The translations under genes were made by a program, and so were the position numbers. A DNA stretch of 64,000 bases from CBDHDJ01 sp965261645 (GTDB lineage Bacteria; Pseudomonadota; Alphaproteobacteria; SHVV01): contig CBDHDJ010000004.1 of NCBI GenBank assembly GCA_965261645.1, positions 1,488,001-1,552,000 of the forward strand. Reading direction: 5' to 3'. Under the pieces are notes generated by a model. The model did not search any database, was not told the origin of the DNA, and worked only from the letters and a program-made list of their open reading frames with translations. Shown in pieces: positions 1 through 9,436 of the stretch; position 1 is the first letter of the stretch, and every line of letters begins with the position of its first letter.

Positions 1-2
1 CG

Positions 3-383
3 CTCCGCGCCCTCGATGCCAGCGAGCGGGCGAGCGAAGCGCCGATCAGCGATGCGATCGGCTTGCCCCTCTGCGAAGCGATGCTGGCCTACCGGCAGGG
101 CGACTATGCCCGGGTCGTCGATCTCTTGATGCCGCTCCGCTACGACATTATCAAGATCGGCGGCAGCCACGCGCAACGCGATGTCTTCGTCCAGATGCTG
201 ATCGAAGCGGCGCTCAAGGCCGAGCGGTTCAAGCTGGCCCGGGCGCTCCTGGCCGAACGCACGACGCTGCGACCCCAGAGCCCCGCGAGCTGGAAGCTCT
301 ATGCCCGGGCTCTCGACGGGCTGGGCGAGGCGGATCGGGCCGCCGAGGCGCGCGCAAAGGCCGAGGCGCTCATCGCGGCATAA
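3..383 (+). CDS. C-terminal part of a TTC38-like tetratricopeptide protein (5' end outside window)
   Basis: The reading frame is open from the window edge to TAA at 381-383 and gives about 126 residues. The segment reading GGSHAQRDVF, followed by helical ALKAERFKLARALLAER-type and SPASWKLYARAL-type units, resembles the conserved end of tetratricopeptide repeat protein 38 family members, which are cytosolic scaffold-like proteins of unknown biochemical role. The true start lies upstream of the window, so length and repeat number cannot be judged. It converges on the rhodanese gene, with 14 bp between the two stops. The family call is from memory of the motif. Confidence 0.7.
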   Translation, partial: LRALDASERASEAPISDAIGLPLCEAMLAYRQGDYARVVDLLMPLRYDIIKIGGSHAQRDVFVQMLIEAALKAERFKLARALLAERTTLRPQSPASWKLYARALDGLGEADRAAEARAKAEALIAA

Positions 384-397
384 TACCGATCCTGCGG

Positions 398-777
398 TTA
401 CGGCTTTCCGACGGCGCCGCCGGCATCAACCCAGCTCTGGAACGCGCCAAGATTGCGAACGTCCGAATAACCAAGCTCCAACAAGGCCTTGCCGGCGAGG
501 GCCGATCTGCCCCCCGAGGCGCAGTAAAGAATGACCGGTTTTCCTTCGAGAACGCCTCATTGTGGTAAGGCGTCGTCTCGTCGGCCCGGAATTCAAGCAT
601 GCCGCGGGTCACGTGCAGCGCACCATCGACCACGCCAGTTTGAGCAACTTCGTCATCGTCGCGCACATCGACGATCAGGACATCGTCCTGGTGCTTCATC
701 GCCGCCACTTCATCGGGACCGATATCCGGGACCACAGATTTCGCTTCCGCCACAAGATCCATTATCGATTTGCCCAT
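398..777 (-). pseudogene. Rhodanese-domain protein, frameshifted
   Basis: The start is the ATG at 777, placed by a strong GGGAGGAC ribosome site; a longer in-frame ATG at 792 is unlikely. The first half reads as a rhodanese domain (DVLIVDVRDDDEV, then THVTRGMLEF-like). Near 549-553 the frame shifts. Continuing in the next frame gives EGKPVILYCASGGRSALAG and a normal family ending up to TAA at 398-400, so the active-site loop with its catalytic Cys (YCASGGR) is intact but out of frame. A net single-base loss explains this. In frame it would be a single-domain sulfurtransferase of about 125 residues. A sequencing error cannot be excluded. Confidence 0.8.
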
Positions 778-996
778 GATGTCCTCCCGCATGCGTCAGC
801 GGGCATTCCTCCGCCAAGCTGTCGTCACGCACTGATTATGCTGACGCGGCGCCCTCAACGGCAATCTGCGCGAAGCGGAATCGCGGGCGGGCGAAGGCTC
901 GCCGCCTGGGGCGTGTAATCATAAACCAGGGCTCTGCTTACGGCCATATTGCAGACCTTTGGGGACCCCGCGACGGAGTGCCGCTACTGACCCTAA

Positions 997-2441
997 CAGC
1001 CCGTTGATTAAGTGGCTTTTTCCGGCTCTCACTCCCAGATGAGGAATGCGGCGGCGAAAGCCGTCTGGCCGCTTTGCGAGCCCCCCCGTGCCACCAGCAT
1101 GGCCCCGGTGGGCGTGAGCAGAACGAAAATACCGCCATATCCGCCCGCCACGGCCTCCCGCGGGGTGCCGGCGCCGATGAGCTGGCGCATCAGTAACGAT
1201 AGATTGTGGCCGGCGACGTGGAGCAGGTATCGCTTGTGCACATTCTCTCGCCCGCGCAGCCAGGTTCGTCGCATGCCGCCACGATCGAGGTTGTGGGCAA
1301 AGCAGCGCTCGACGATCTCGGCGCGCAGCTTGAAGGCCTCGCGGGCGACCCCGGACTTGAGCCGCGCACGGTTATTGGTGACCGCGCGCCGCGCCGCCTC
1401 ATCACCGTGCCAGCGCGAAAAGCCGGTCTGCTTGGGCGCCGCGATCCGGGTCTTCCAGGGACTGTCGTTCAGAGCCCTCAAGACCGCCCGTGAGTGATAA
1501 CCTTTGTCGGCGACGCATTCGGCCGGGTCCTCCGATGTCGGTGCCGCATCCACCGCCTCGAGGTTTGCCTCGGCCTTCGCCAGGGTCTTGGAAAGCGTCG
1601 TGGTGTCGCCCTCATCGGCCGGGTGCAGCTCGGCCGCCACCACCGCGCCGGTGTCCAGATCCACCGCGTGCTCGGGCTTGTAGGCCAGATGCGTCGTGCC
1701 GTCCTTCATCTTGGCGATCTTGGACTCGGGGTCGCTCTTCGAAACCCAATCCGTGTTGGAAAGCTTCTTGCCCTTGCGCTTCCGGTCCAGACGCGCCAGG
1801 TCCTCGGCCGTGGGTGTCTCGACCCCGCTTTCCCGGGCCAGGCGCTCCAGCATCTCCCGGTAGCCTTCGCCGTTGTCGCGCCGCACGATGTTCCGCAGCG
1901 CCGCGTTGGCCTCCATGGTCGAGGCATCGACGCCGATGCGCTCGCCCTTGATCAGCCCCGCCTCGGCGATCAGCACCAGAACCCAGTCGAAGACCGCCGC
2001 GTGGACTTCATGGGGCAGGCGCGTGCGGCTCCGTGACAGCCAGGAATGGTCCGGTACCCGATCACGGCTCCCCAGTCGCAGGAACGCCCGCAGCGAAAGC
2101 GAGTCCGAGCAGCGCCACTCCAGACCGCGCTCGCTGTCGATGCCCTCAAAGTAGCCCACCAGGTGCATCCGGAAATAGCGCCCGGGCGGCACCGAGGGCG
2201 CGCCCATCCGGACCGCGTAATAAGGCCGGCAGCTCGCCTCGGCAAAGGCGTCGAAGCCGCCCTCGATCAGCACCGACTGCAAGCGGTCATAAAACACATG
2301 ACCCGGAGAGCGCGGCATCTCCGACCAGCTCACCATCAGGTCCCCCTGACCATCCTTCTGCCGTCCCATCGCCATCGGCAAATCCCCCTGCAAATCAGGG
2401 AACCAGAGAATTCAGACGGCGCCGACTTAATCAACGGGCTG
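997..2441 (-). mobile_element. Insertion sequence copy 1 (IS1182/IS5-like DDE element, 1445 bp)
   Basis: Its ends are imperfect terminal inverted repeats starting CAGCCCGTTGATTAAGT. The flanking tetranucleotide CTAA occurs at 993-996 and 2442-2445, a 4-bp target duplication. It holds one transposase gene. Two further copies lie at 26512-27956 and 29723-31166. It sits about 40 bp downstream of the broken luciferase-like gene and does not visibly interrupt a reading frame. The family assignment is from the transposase type (DUF772-like N-terminus plus DDE domain). Confidence 0.93.
1029..2375 (-). CDS. Transposase of IS copy 1
   Basis: DDE transposase of about 448 residues that cuts and joins the IS ends. 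The ATG at 2375 follows AGGGGG; a TTG at 2393 would add six residues. Putative catalytic residues lie in IGVDASTMEAN, VADKGYHS and EIVERCFAH (D, D, E). The N-terminal DUF772-like part reads PGHVFYDRLQSVL and PPGRYFRMHLVGYFEGI. The frame is full length and uninterrupted, so the copy may be active. It differs from copy 3 at only a few residues (for example YYAVRMG here, YYAARMG in copy 3). Confidence 0.92.
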   Translation of the reverse strand: MAMGRQKDGQGDLMVSWSEMPRSPGHVFYDRLQSVLIEGGFDAFAEASCRPYYAVRMGAPSVPPGRYFRMHLVGYFEGIDSERGLEWRCSDSLSLRAFLRLGSRDRVPDHSWLSRSRTRLPHEVHAAVFDWVLVLIAEAGLIKGERIGVDASTMEANAALRNIVRRDNGEGYREMLERLARESGVETPTAEDLARLDRKRKGKKLSNTDWVSKSDPESKIAKMKDGTTHLAYKPEHAVDLDTGAVVAAELHPADEGDTTTLSKTLAKAEANLEAVDAAPTSEDPAECVADKGYHSRAVLRALNDSPWKTRIAAPKQTGFSRWHGDEAARRAVTNNRARLKSGVAREAFKLRAEIVERCFAHNLDRGGMRRTWLRGRENVHKRYLLHVAGHNLSLLMRQLIGAGTPREAVAGGYGGIFVLLTPTGAMLVARGGSQSGQTAFAAAFLIWE

Positions 2442-2482
2442 CTAAGCCGCCGCTCGCGGTTCGGTAATAGTGCGTACCATCG

Positions 2483-3473
2483 TCAGCGCGCCGCCTTCAT
2501 CGCTTCATGAACTTCGGCCAGGATGGTGAACGAGCGCAGCCGGGCGGCATGATCGAACGTGCTGGTCGTCACGATCAATTCGTCGGCCCCGGTTCGGGCG
2601 ACGAACGCCTCGAGGCCGCGGCGGACGGTATCCGCTTCGCCAACGATCGCGCAGGCGAGCGCGTCATCCAGCATGGCCCGCTCATGCGAGTCGAGCCGAT
2701 TCTCCATGTCGGCGACTGGCGGCGGCAGCTTGCCGGGCCGCCCACGACGGATGTTGAGAAAGGATTGCTGTACCGGGGAGAACAGAAAGTGCGCCTCCGC
2801 CTCGGTGTCGGCGGCCACGATGTTGAGGCCGAACATGATATAGGGCACCGCCAACTGGGCGGACGGACGGAACTGCTGCCGGTAAATCGCCGCGGCATCC
2901 ATCATGGTGGCGGGCGCAAAGTGCGAAGCGAAGGCATAGGGCAGCCCGAGAATGGCCGCGAGCTGCGCGCCATAGGTGCTCCCAGATCGGCACGTCGAGC
3001 CCGCCGCCAGGCACGGCCTGCACCACCTGGTCCGGTTCGGGTGCCTGGAAATAGTGCATCAGTTCGAGCACGTCCTGGGGAAACTCGTCGCTACTCGCGT
3101 CTAGGTTCCGCCGCATCGCCCGCGCGGTGATCTGATCGGTCCCCGGCGCACGGCCGAGCCCGAGTTCAATCCGCCCCGGGTGGAGGGCGGCCAAGGTGCC
3201 GAACTGTTCGGCGATCACCAGCGGCGCATGGTTGGGCAGCATCACTCCGCCGGCCCCGATCCGGATGCTCTTGGTCCCGGCGGCAATATGAGCCAACGCC
3301 ACGGCGGTCGCTGCACTGGCGATCCCCGGCATGTTGTGATGCTCGGCCATCCAGTGGCGCCGGAACCCCAGCGCCTCGACGTGGCGGGCGAGATCGAGGG
3401 AATTACGCAGCGCCTGACCGGCATCGCTGCCCTCGGGCACGGGAGAGAGGTCGAGTACGGAGAGTGGGATCAC
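2483..3473 (-). pseudogene. LLM-class flavin-dependent oxidoreductase, internally deleted and frameshifted
   Basis: The first frame starts at GTG 3473 and carries a typical luciferase-like monooxygenase N-terminus (VLDLSPV, FRRHWMAEHHN, GAGGVMLPNHAPLVIAEQFG, GRIELGLGRAPGTD). The family then expects a PIWILGSS-type loop before LAAxLGLPYAFASHF. Here, around 2976-2984, the frame goes PIWE and shifts. The remainder (MMDAAAIYRQQFRPS to the TGA at 2483) is in another frame. Roughly 10 bases of the conserved loop appear to be missing, which is hard to blame on one miscalled base. An intact relative would be about 330 residues and use F420 or FMN. Confidence 0.82.
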
Positions 3474-3979
3474 CGACAGATTATGGCGAACGAGGCCGCG
3501 GTGCGGAAGGCCCTGTCACGGCGTTGTCACGTTGTCGAGTGAAGGACGCGAAAGGCCTGCATTTCGCATCAGGCATGATTGCGAATAGAACTATTTTGGC
3601 AACCATGCGGACGGCTCCCTATCTGTACCACAGGCGCTGATGTCAGACGTGTTTTGGCGCGCCTTCAGCCATCGGGTCTCCCAAGAATCTGAGCCAATCC
3701 TACCTGACGGGCCAATGGCAATCTATCGGACAATCGGGCTGCTGTCGGCGACTCGATCATGCAGGTGATCTCGAATTCTTTTGCTATCGCTTGGATTCAG
3801 GCACATATCCCACGCCATCGGATGGGTTCCCGGCGCGAATTCGTGGATCGCATCCTTTCCGGAACAAATCGACGACCGTCGTTACTGTCTGACGTCAGCG
3901 GCCCGACCAACCCCTTCGCAAGGGCTGATCGGGCTGCCGACTACGCGTTCATCGCGTTACTCGGCTCTCACGAGCCTCA
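3474..3979. other. Gene-free stretch, about 500 bp
   Basis: I see no convincing gene, RNA or repeat here. The two overlapping short open frames near 3759-3987 have no family resemblance and no good ribosome site. Base composition is less GC-rich than the neighbours, which would fit decayed sequence between two damaged loci. Confidence 0.5.
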
Positions 3980-5068
3980 TTAGTTGACACTCCATACCGG
4001 GCTCCACCCCTGCGGAGCGAGGGTCGAGGATTTGTCATAGGTGTTGATGTTCGATGCATCGAGCATCATGGAATCGGGTGCCGTGTCGAGCACGGTCTGC
4101 TTGCCCTCGAGGATCTTGATCGTCATGTCGATCGCAATCCGCGGTTGCAGGACAGCGAGGTCGGTCACGACACCCATGGCCTTACCCGCACGGACATGCT
4201 TCTCGACCTCGGGTGTCACGAAGGTTGAGATCAAGCCGATATTGTCGATCCCTCGCTCCGCAAAAATATCGACCGCGCCCTCGATCCCCGGTCCTCCGCC
4301 GGCGATGTAGGTGAGGTCGGGGTAGGTCACCAAGCCATCCTCGACGAGCTTCATCTGCACGGCCTTGTTGCTGGCACCATACAGGTCTTTAACGACTTCA
4401 ATGTCCGAGCCTTCGATGCCCTTGTAAAAGCCCGTCTTCAGGAACTCGATGTAGGTGGCACCCGGGGGGCCAGCAAGGTAAAGCAATTTGACCTTGCCCG
4501 AGCCCTTCGGGTGTTTGTCGGCAAGATACTTGCCCACGGTAATGCCGACCCGCTCATAGGAGACCATCACGCGGCCGCTGATCCGGTCGGAGGTAACTCC
4601 GTTGCCGTGATCAATAACGACAACGCCTTTGTCGCGCGCCGCGGCGATTGCCTCGTTGAGGCCGGTCGGCGAGGTGGTGACCAGAATGATGGCGTCGGCG
4701 CCACGGGTCACGCAGTCTTCGAGCTGCCCGATTTGTTTGGGCAGGAACTTGTACCCGCCGGCCGACAGAATATCGAGCTTGATGCCGGCGCGTTTGGCCT
4801 CTGCGACAGCCCCGTAGAGTTGTGCGATCCAGTAGGCGTTCTTGGCGTGCGGCAGCAAGAAGCAAATATGCCACTTTTTCGTGATCTCACTTGTCTCGAT
4901 GGATGTGTAGGTGTCGGGTATGAGCTTCTTTTGGTCGAAATCAAAGGGGGGGTCGGTATTGAGGACGTCGATCGTCCACGCGTCTCCGGCCACGGCCGGT
5001 GCCGGCGCGGCGATGAGAATCGCCAGAACCAATCCCAGTACCCCAAAGGCAAGCTTAGACACTGTCAT
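3980..5068 (-). CDS. TorT-like periplasmic substrate-binding protein
   Basis: Predicted periplasmic binding protein of 362 residues, type 1 fold, closest in style to TorT, which pairs with the TMAO sensor kinase TorS; related proteins serve ABC importers. The ATG at 5068 follows GGGAGGAAACCTG, and the protein opens with a clear signal peptide (hydrophobic FGVLGLVLAILIAAPAPAVA, then AGDAWTID). Binding-protein landmarks include KWHICFLLPHAKNAYW, DAIILVTTSPTGLNEAI and GVVVIDHGNGV. No permease, ATPase or TorS-like kinase gene lies beside it, so the ligand and partner are unknown. It is intact although surrounded by broken genes. Confidence 0.8.
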   Translation of the reverse strand: MTVSKLAFGVLGLVLAILIAAPAPAVAGDAWTIDVLNTDPPFDFDQKKLIPDTYTSIETSEITKKWHICFLLPHAKNAYWIAQLYGAVAEAKRAGIKLDILSAGGYKFLPKQIGQLEDCVTRGADAIILVTTSPTGLNEAIAAARDKGVVVIDHGNGVTSDRISGRVMVSYERVGITVGKYLADKHPKGSGKVKLLYLAGPPGATYIEFLKTGFYKGIEGSDIEVVKDLYGASNKAVQMKLVEDGLVTYPDLTYIAGGGPGIEGAVDIFAERGIDNIGLISTFVTPEVEKHVRAGKAMGVVTDLAVLQPRIAIDMTIKILEGKQTVLDTAPDSMMLDASNINTYDKSSTLAPQGWSPVWSVN

Positions 5069-5161
5069 CAGGTTTCCTCCCGTTGCTAGGGCCGCTGCGG
5101 CGGCCCATCCAATTCTTTTAGCGCGTCTACCGCATCTTAACAAACCCCACGGTGCAGGCCG

Positions 5162-5300
5162 CTACATCTCCTGCCAGTCGCCAGACTGCTCGAACGCGTG
5201 CGCCGCCCGGTAGATGCTCGCCTCATCGAATTGCTTGGCGATCAGCATCATGCCCACGGGCAGGCCATCGATTGTGCCGCAGGGAGCCGACAGAACCGCC
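5162..5300 (-). pseudogene. Amidase, C-terminal remnant only
   Basis: The minus strand encodes about 45 residues ending at TAG 5162-5164 that match the C-terminus of amidase-signature hydrolases: LSAPCGTIDGLPVGMML, then FDEASIYRAAHAFEQ and SGDWQEM. The catalytic Ser-Ser-Lys region, which lies far upstream in this family, is missing. The homology stops near 5297-5303, where plus-strand sequence of a dioxygenase beta-subunit gene begins. Both genes therefore lost their 5' ends at one junction. Confidence 0.78.
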
Positions 5301-5578
5301 ATCATTGATCTTATTTACACCTCGTGCGTGCTTCTCGACGAGAAGAAGTACGAGGTGTGGATGGCGCTGTGCACGCCGGATTATCGCTACATGATTACGG
5401 CCTATAGCGAGGAGATCCGCAAGGACATGATCTGGCGCGACCTCGATCTCGAGGAGCTCAGCGCCCTGTTCAAGGACCTGCCCACCCATATTGTTATGCC
5501 GGGAGGCTACCGCCGCCACGCGGGTGTCTGCCGTGAGGTCGGGCGCACAAACGGGCGGGTGAATGTAGAAACCTCGGT

Positions 5579-7028
5579 GGTCGTGTCCCAGGACGTGGTG
5601 TAGGAGTTGTTGGAGCCTCTGTTAGCTGTGGGTAGGCGGCTTGCCGTAGCGACCGCCGAGAGTCTGGCGTAGGCAAGCCGGCTATCCACAGCGGAGGCCA
5701 TCGCGGTTCCGGTTTAGGGTTGGGCTAGTGCAAACCAACCTGACCCGAAGGAGAACCACGATGACCCAGGACATGATGACCCTGCGCGCGCTTTTGGAGA
5801 AGAGCTCCGATGCCGATCTGCTTCGCGAGATGATCGGCTTCACGGCCGAGCGGCTGATGGCACTGGAGGTTGAGGGCCTGACCGGCGCCGGGCACGGCGA
5901 GCGCTCGGCGGATCGTATCACCCATCGCAACGGCTACCGCGACCGGTCCTGGGAGACGCGGGCCGGCACGGTGGAGCTGAAGATCCCGAAGCTGAGGAAG
6001 GGAAGCTACTTCCCGGGCTTCCTGGAGCCGCGGCGGATGGCCGAGAAGGCGCTGGCTGCGGTGATCCAGGAGGCCTACATCCAGGGGGTGTCGACCCGCT
6101 CGGTCGACGATCTGGTTCAGGCGATGGGGATGTCGGGCGCCTCCAAGAGCCAGGTCTCCAGGCTGTGCGGCGAGATCGACGATAAGGTCAACGGCTTCCT
6201 CGATCGACCGCTGGAGGGCGACTGGCCCTATCTGTGGCTCGACGCCACCTACGTGAAGGTGCGCCAGACCGGACGCATCGTCTCGGTCGCGGTGACCGTG
6301 GCTGTGGCCGTCAAGGACCAAGGCCGCCGCGAGGTCCTGGGCGTGGCGATCGGCGCGTCGGAGGCCGAGACCTTCTGGACCGAGTTCCTGCGCTCGCTGG
6401 CCCGGCGCGGGCTGCGCGGCGTGAAGCTGGTGATCTCCGACGACCACAAGGGCCTGAAGGCCGCCGCGAGCCGGATCCTCGGCGCCACATGGCAGCGCTG
6501 CCGCGTGCACTCCGCCCGCAACCTGCTGGCCCATGCCGGCCGCCAGGGCCGGCGCGTCGTCTCCGCCTTCGTCGCCACCGCCTTCGCCCAGGAGGACGCC
6601 GACAGCGCGAAGGTCCAGTGGCGCCAGGTCGCCTACCAGCTCAGGCCCAAGGTGCCCAAGCTGGCAGTTCTCATGGACGAAGCCGAGCACGACGTCCTCG
6701 CCTACATAGACTTTCCCCAAGGAGCACCGCCAGAAATTGCACTCCACAAACCCGATCGAACGGCTCCATGCCGAGGTCAAGCGTCGCACCAACGTCGTCG
6801 GTATCTTTCCCAACGAAGCCGCCATCACACGGCTCGTCGGCGCTATCCTTCTCGAGCAGAACGATGAGTGGGCCGTCTCAAGGAGATACATGACGCTGGA
6901 ATCAATCGCTCCGCTGAGCGATGGTGTCCCCATCACGCTGCCCACCGTGGCAGCCTGAACGTCCCGGCCCTACCCGCCGGGAGCCGCGTAGAGCGCAACG
7001 CTCTTACACCACGCGCCGGGACACGATC
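5579..7028 (+). mobile_element. IS256-family insertion sequence (1450 bp) with 8-bp target duplication
   Basis: The ends form a 28-bp imperfect inverted repeat (left begins GGTCGTGTCCCAGG, right complement begins GATCGTGTCCCGGC; both contain GTGGTGTA then GAG). The duplication ACCTCGGT lies at 5571-5578 and 7029-7036, the 8-bp length expected for IS256 elements. It encodes one mutator-type transposase whose frame is broken near the 3' end, so this copy is probably immobile unless helped in trans. Confidence 0.92.
5761..6958 (+). pseudogene. IS256-family (mutator) transposase, frameshifted
   Basis: The ATG at 5761 follows AAGGAGAACCACG. Family landmarks are HRNGYRDRSWETRAGTVEL, ASKSQVSRLC, the first Asp in LWLDATYVKVR, the second in VISDDHKG, and the catalytic Glu in ERLHAEVKRRTNVVG. 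That last segment is in a different frame from the start: the frame breaks in the run CCCC at 6715-6718, where family members read DFPKEHRQKLHSTNPIERL. Dropping one C restores a protein of about 398 residues ending at TGA 6956-6958. A homopolymer miscall is a real alternative. Confidence 0.88.
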
Positions 7029-7196
7029 ACCTCGGTGATCGTCTATCACACCGACCTACAGGGCGCCTCAAAGCTGTTCGCGGTCACCAAATACCTCGAC
7101 GAAGTCTCCGTGGACGGCGATCGAGTGCTGCTCGCCAACCGCGAAGTCCGTATGGAAACGCTGCAGCTTGATATTGGTCCCTCGACGGTCATATGA

Positions 7197-7507
7197 CAAG
7201 TCGGCTTCAACCGCATATTTCAGCCGCTTCAGCAATCTTCGCTCAGGCCCTCATCAGATATTTCGCGCTCGTTGCCCGCCGAATTTTGACAACGGCATTG
7301 AATTTAGGGAATTAACGCTCTGCGACTGACCTAAGCCCGACGTTCAGCGTTGACGATTTTGCAGACAGCGCTCGAACGCGCGATTGTCCGCTGTTGGCTA
7401 TACCCGGAAGTGGCGGAAGCTCTGCCGGAGGTCTGCTTTCAGGCGCTTAGCGGACATCGGTGTGGCAAGCTATAATCCAATTACGGCGTCATTGATGAGT
7501 ACATGAC
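7197..7507. other. Gene-free stretch, about 310 bp
   Basis: Relatively AT-rich sequence between the dead dioxygenase gene and the 3' end of aroC. I see no coding frame, tRNA or convincing hairpin. It may be decayed sequence. Confidence 0.45.
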
Positions 7508-8578
7508 CTAGCCGCATTGCGCCCGGTGGCGCAGAAACTGATCGGCGAGCACGCAGGCCATCATCGCCTCGCCCACGGGCACCGCGCGAATGCCGACGCA
7601 GGGGTCGTGGCGGCCCTTGGTCGCGACGTCGATGTCGTGGCCGTGCGCGTCCACGCTCTTGAGCGGGGTCGGGATCGAGGAGGTTGGCTTGACGGCGAAG
7701 CGGCAGACGATGTCCTGGCCCGTCGTGATGCCGCCCAAGATGCCCCCGGCGTGGTTGGCGAGAAAGGTGACGTCGCCGCCCTCCATGCGCATCTCATCGG
7801 CATTCTCCTCGCCGCGCAACGCCGCCGCGTTGAACCCCTCGCCGATCTCGACGCCTTTGGCCGCATTGATGCTCATCATCGCCGCCGCGAGTTCGGCATC
7901 GAGCTTGCCGTAAACCGGCTCGCCGAAACCCGCCGGCACGCCGCTCGCCACCACTTCGATCACCGCGCCGACCGAGGAGCCCGCCTTGCGCACGCTATCG
8001 AGATAGGCCTCCCACTCGGCGGCCTTGTCGCGATCCGGACACCAGAACGGATTCTCCTCTACCGCGGACCAGTCCCAGCGCTCGCGATCGATCGCATGGG
8101 GACCCATCTGGATGAGTGCGCCGCGGATCACGATGCCCGCGCCGAGAATCTTGCGCGCCACCGCGCCGGCGGCGACCCGCATGGCCGTTTCGCGCGCCGA
8201 GGCCCGGCCCGAGCCGCGGTAGTCGCGAATGCCGTACTTCCGGTCATAGGTGAAATCGGCGTGGCCCGGCCGGTAGATGTCCTTGATGTCCTCATAGTCG
8301 TTGGGCCGGGCGTCGGTGTTCTCGATGATGAGGCTGAGCGGCATGCCGGTGGTCTGGCCGTCGAAGACGCCGCCGGCGATGCGCACCTGGTCGGTCTCGC
8401 GGCGCTGGCTGGTGAACCGGGAGGTGCCGGGCCGGCGTCGATCGAGCCAGATCTGAATCTCGGCTTCGCCGAGCGCAAGGCGGGGCGGCACGCCATCGAT
8501 CACGCAGCCGATCTGGGGCCCGTGGCTTTCACCCCAGGTGGTGACGCGAAAGAGGCGGCCGAAGCTGTTGTCGCTCAT
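7508..8578 (-). CDS. aroC: Chorismate synthase
   Basis: Converts 5-enolpyruvylshikimate 3-phosphate to chorismate, the last shared step of aromatic amino acid synthesis, using reduced FMN in the cytosol. 356 residues, normal length. It begins MSDNSFGRLFRVTTWGESHG and carries the family signatures RPGHADFTYDRKYG, YRGSGRASARETA and MRMEGGDVTFLANHAGGILGG. It lies 45 bp downstream of fabI on the same strand and is probably the last gene of a dnaJ-like/fabI/aroC operon, an order seen in many alphaproteobacteria. No damage is visible. Confidence 0.98.
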   Translation of the reverse strand: MSDNSFGRLFRVTTWGESHGPQIGCVIDGVPPRLALGEAEIQIWLDRRRPGTSRFTSQRRETDQVRIAGGVFDGQTTGMPLSLIIENTDARPNDYEDIKDIYRPGHADFTYDRKYGIRDYRGSGRASARETAMRVAAGAVARKILGAGIVIRGALIQMGPHAIDRERWDWSAVEENPFWCPDRDKAAEWEAYLDSVRKAGSSVGAVIEVVASGVPAGFGEPVYGKLDAELAAAMMSINAAKGVEIGEGFNAAALRGEENADEMRMEGGDVTFLANHAGGILGGITTGQDIVCRFAVKPTSSIPTPLKSVDAHGHDIDVATKGRHDPCVGIRAVPVGEAMMACVLADQFLRHRAQCG

Positions 8579-8623
8579 CGCTGGTGCCGCGCGCTCTGGC
8601 GCATCGTGTCGCTCAAAGGGCGC

Positions 8624-9436
8624 TCAGACCGTGGCGATGTCGGGCGCATCGACCGCCTTCATGCCGACGACGTGATAGCCGGCATCGACGTGATGGACCT
8701 CGCCCGTCACGCCCCTGCCGAGATCGCTGAGCAGATAAAGCGCGGCGCTGCCGACATCGTCAATGGTGACGTTGCGCTTGAGCGGCGCGTTGTACTCGTT
8801 CCACTTGAGGATGTAGCGAAAATCGCCGATTCCCGAGGAGGCGAGCGTCTTGATGGGTCCCGCCGAGATGGCGTTGACGCGGATGTTCTCGCCGCCGAGA
8901 TCGACCGCCAGGTAGCGGACGCTGGCCTCGAGCGCCGCCTTGGCGACGCCCATGACGTTATAGTGCGGCATGACCTTCTCGGCGCCGTAATAGGTGAGGG
9001 TCAAGAGACTCCCGCCATCCTTCATCAGCTTGTGCGCGCGTTGGCACAGCGCGGTAAAGGAAAAGCACGAGACCTCGAGCGTTTGCGCGAAGTTTTCGGC
9101 CGTCGTTTCGACGTAGCGCTTCTTCAATTGCTCTTTGTCCGAAAAGGCGATGGCGTGGACCAGAAAATCGAGACCGCCCCAGGTCTTCTCGACCTCGCCA
9201 AAGAGACTGTCGAGGCTCGACTCCTCGCTCACGTCGCACGGCACGATCAGCGTGGCGCCGACCGATTCGGCCAACGGCACGACCCGTTTGGCCATCACCT
9301 CGCCCTGGTAGGTGACGCCGATCTCCGCGCCCTGGTCGGCCACCGCACGTGCGATCCCCCAAGCCAGCGATCGCTCATTGGCGATTCCCATGATCAGCCC
9401 TTTCTTGCCGGTCATAAGCGACGCGGAGGGGGACAT
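8624..9436 (-). CDS. fabI: Enoyl-[acyl-carrier-protein] reductase (NADH)
   Basis: Catalyses the last reduction of each fatty acid elongation cycle. 270 residues from ATG 9436. Upstream in-frame codons to 9481 lack family sequence, so the shorter start is preferred. The FabI-type nucleotide motif is GLIMGIANERSLAWGIA, and the catalytic Tyr-x6-Lys is in HYNVMGVAKAAL. It ends VVGMKAVDAPDIATV. It lies between the DnaJ-like gene and aroC on the same strand. FabI is the triclosan target, and the residues seen are the ordinary FabI type. Confidence 0.97.
   Translation of the reverse strand: MSPSASLMTGKKGLIMGIANERSLAWGIARAVADQGAEIGVTYQGEVMAKRVVPLAESVGATLIVPCDVSEESSLDSLFGEVEKTWGGLDFLVHAIAFSDKEQLKKRYVETTAENFAQTLEVSCFSFTALCQRAHKLMKDGGSLLTLTYYGAEKVMPHYNVMGVAKAALEASVRYLAVDLGGENIRVNAISAGPIKTLASSGIGDFRYILKWNEYNAPLKRNVTIDDVGSAALYLLSDLGRGVTGEVHHVDAGYHVVGMKAVDAPDIATV

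Larger units (their letters stand above)
5293..7196 (+). pseudogene. Ring-hydroxylating dioxygenase beta subunit gene, 5'-truncated and split by an IS256-family element
   Basis: The left part (about 5293-5578) reads AIIDLIYTSCVLLDEKKYEVW and further beta-subunit-like sequence to RVNVETSV. The right part (7037-7196) resumes at VIVYHTDLQGASKLFAVTKY and ends MGPSTVI-like at TGA 7194-7196. Removing bases 5579-7036 (the element plus one copy of the 8-bp duplication ACCTCGGT) restores one continuous frame of about 150 residues, typical of the small subunits that support aromatic-ring dioxygenases. No start codon or promoter remains, because the 5' edge abuts the amidase remnant. No alpha subunit is visible nearby. 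Dead gene. Confidence 0.82.

Noticed and set aside
5293..7196. Two different dioxygenase beta-subunit paralogues on either side of the IS256 element
   Set aside because: The apparent overlap is the 8-bp target duplication ACCTCGGT. Removing it gives one continuous gene.
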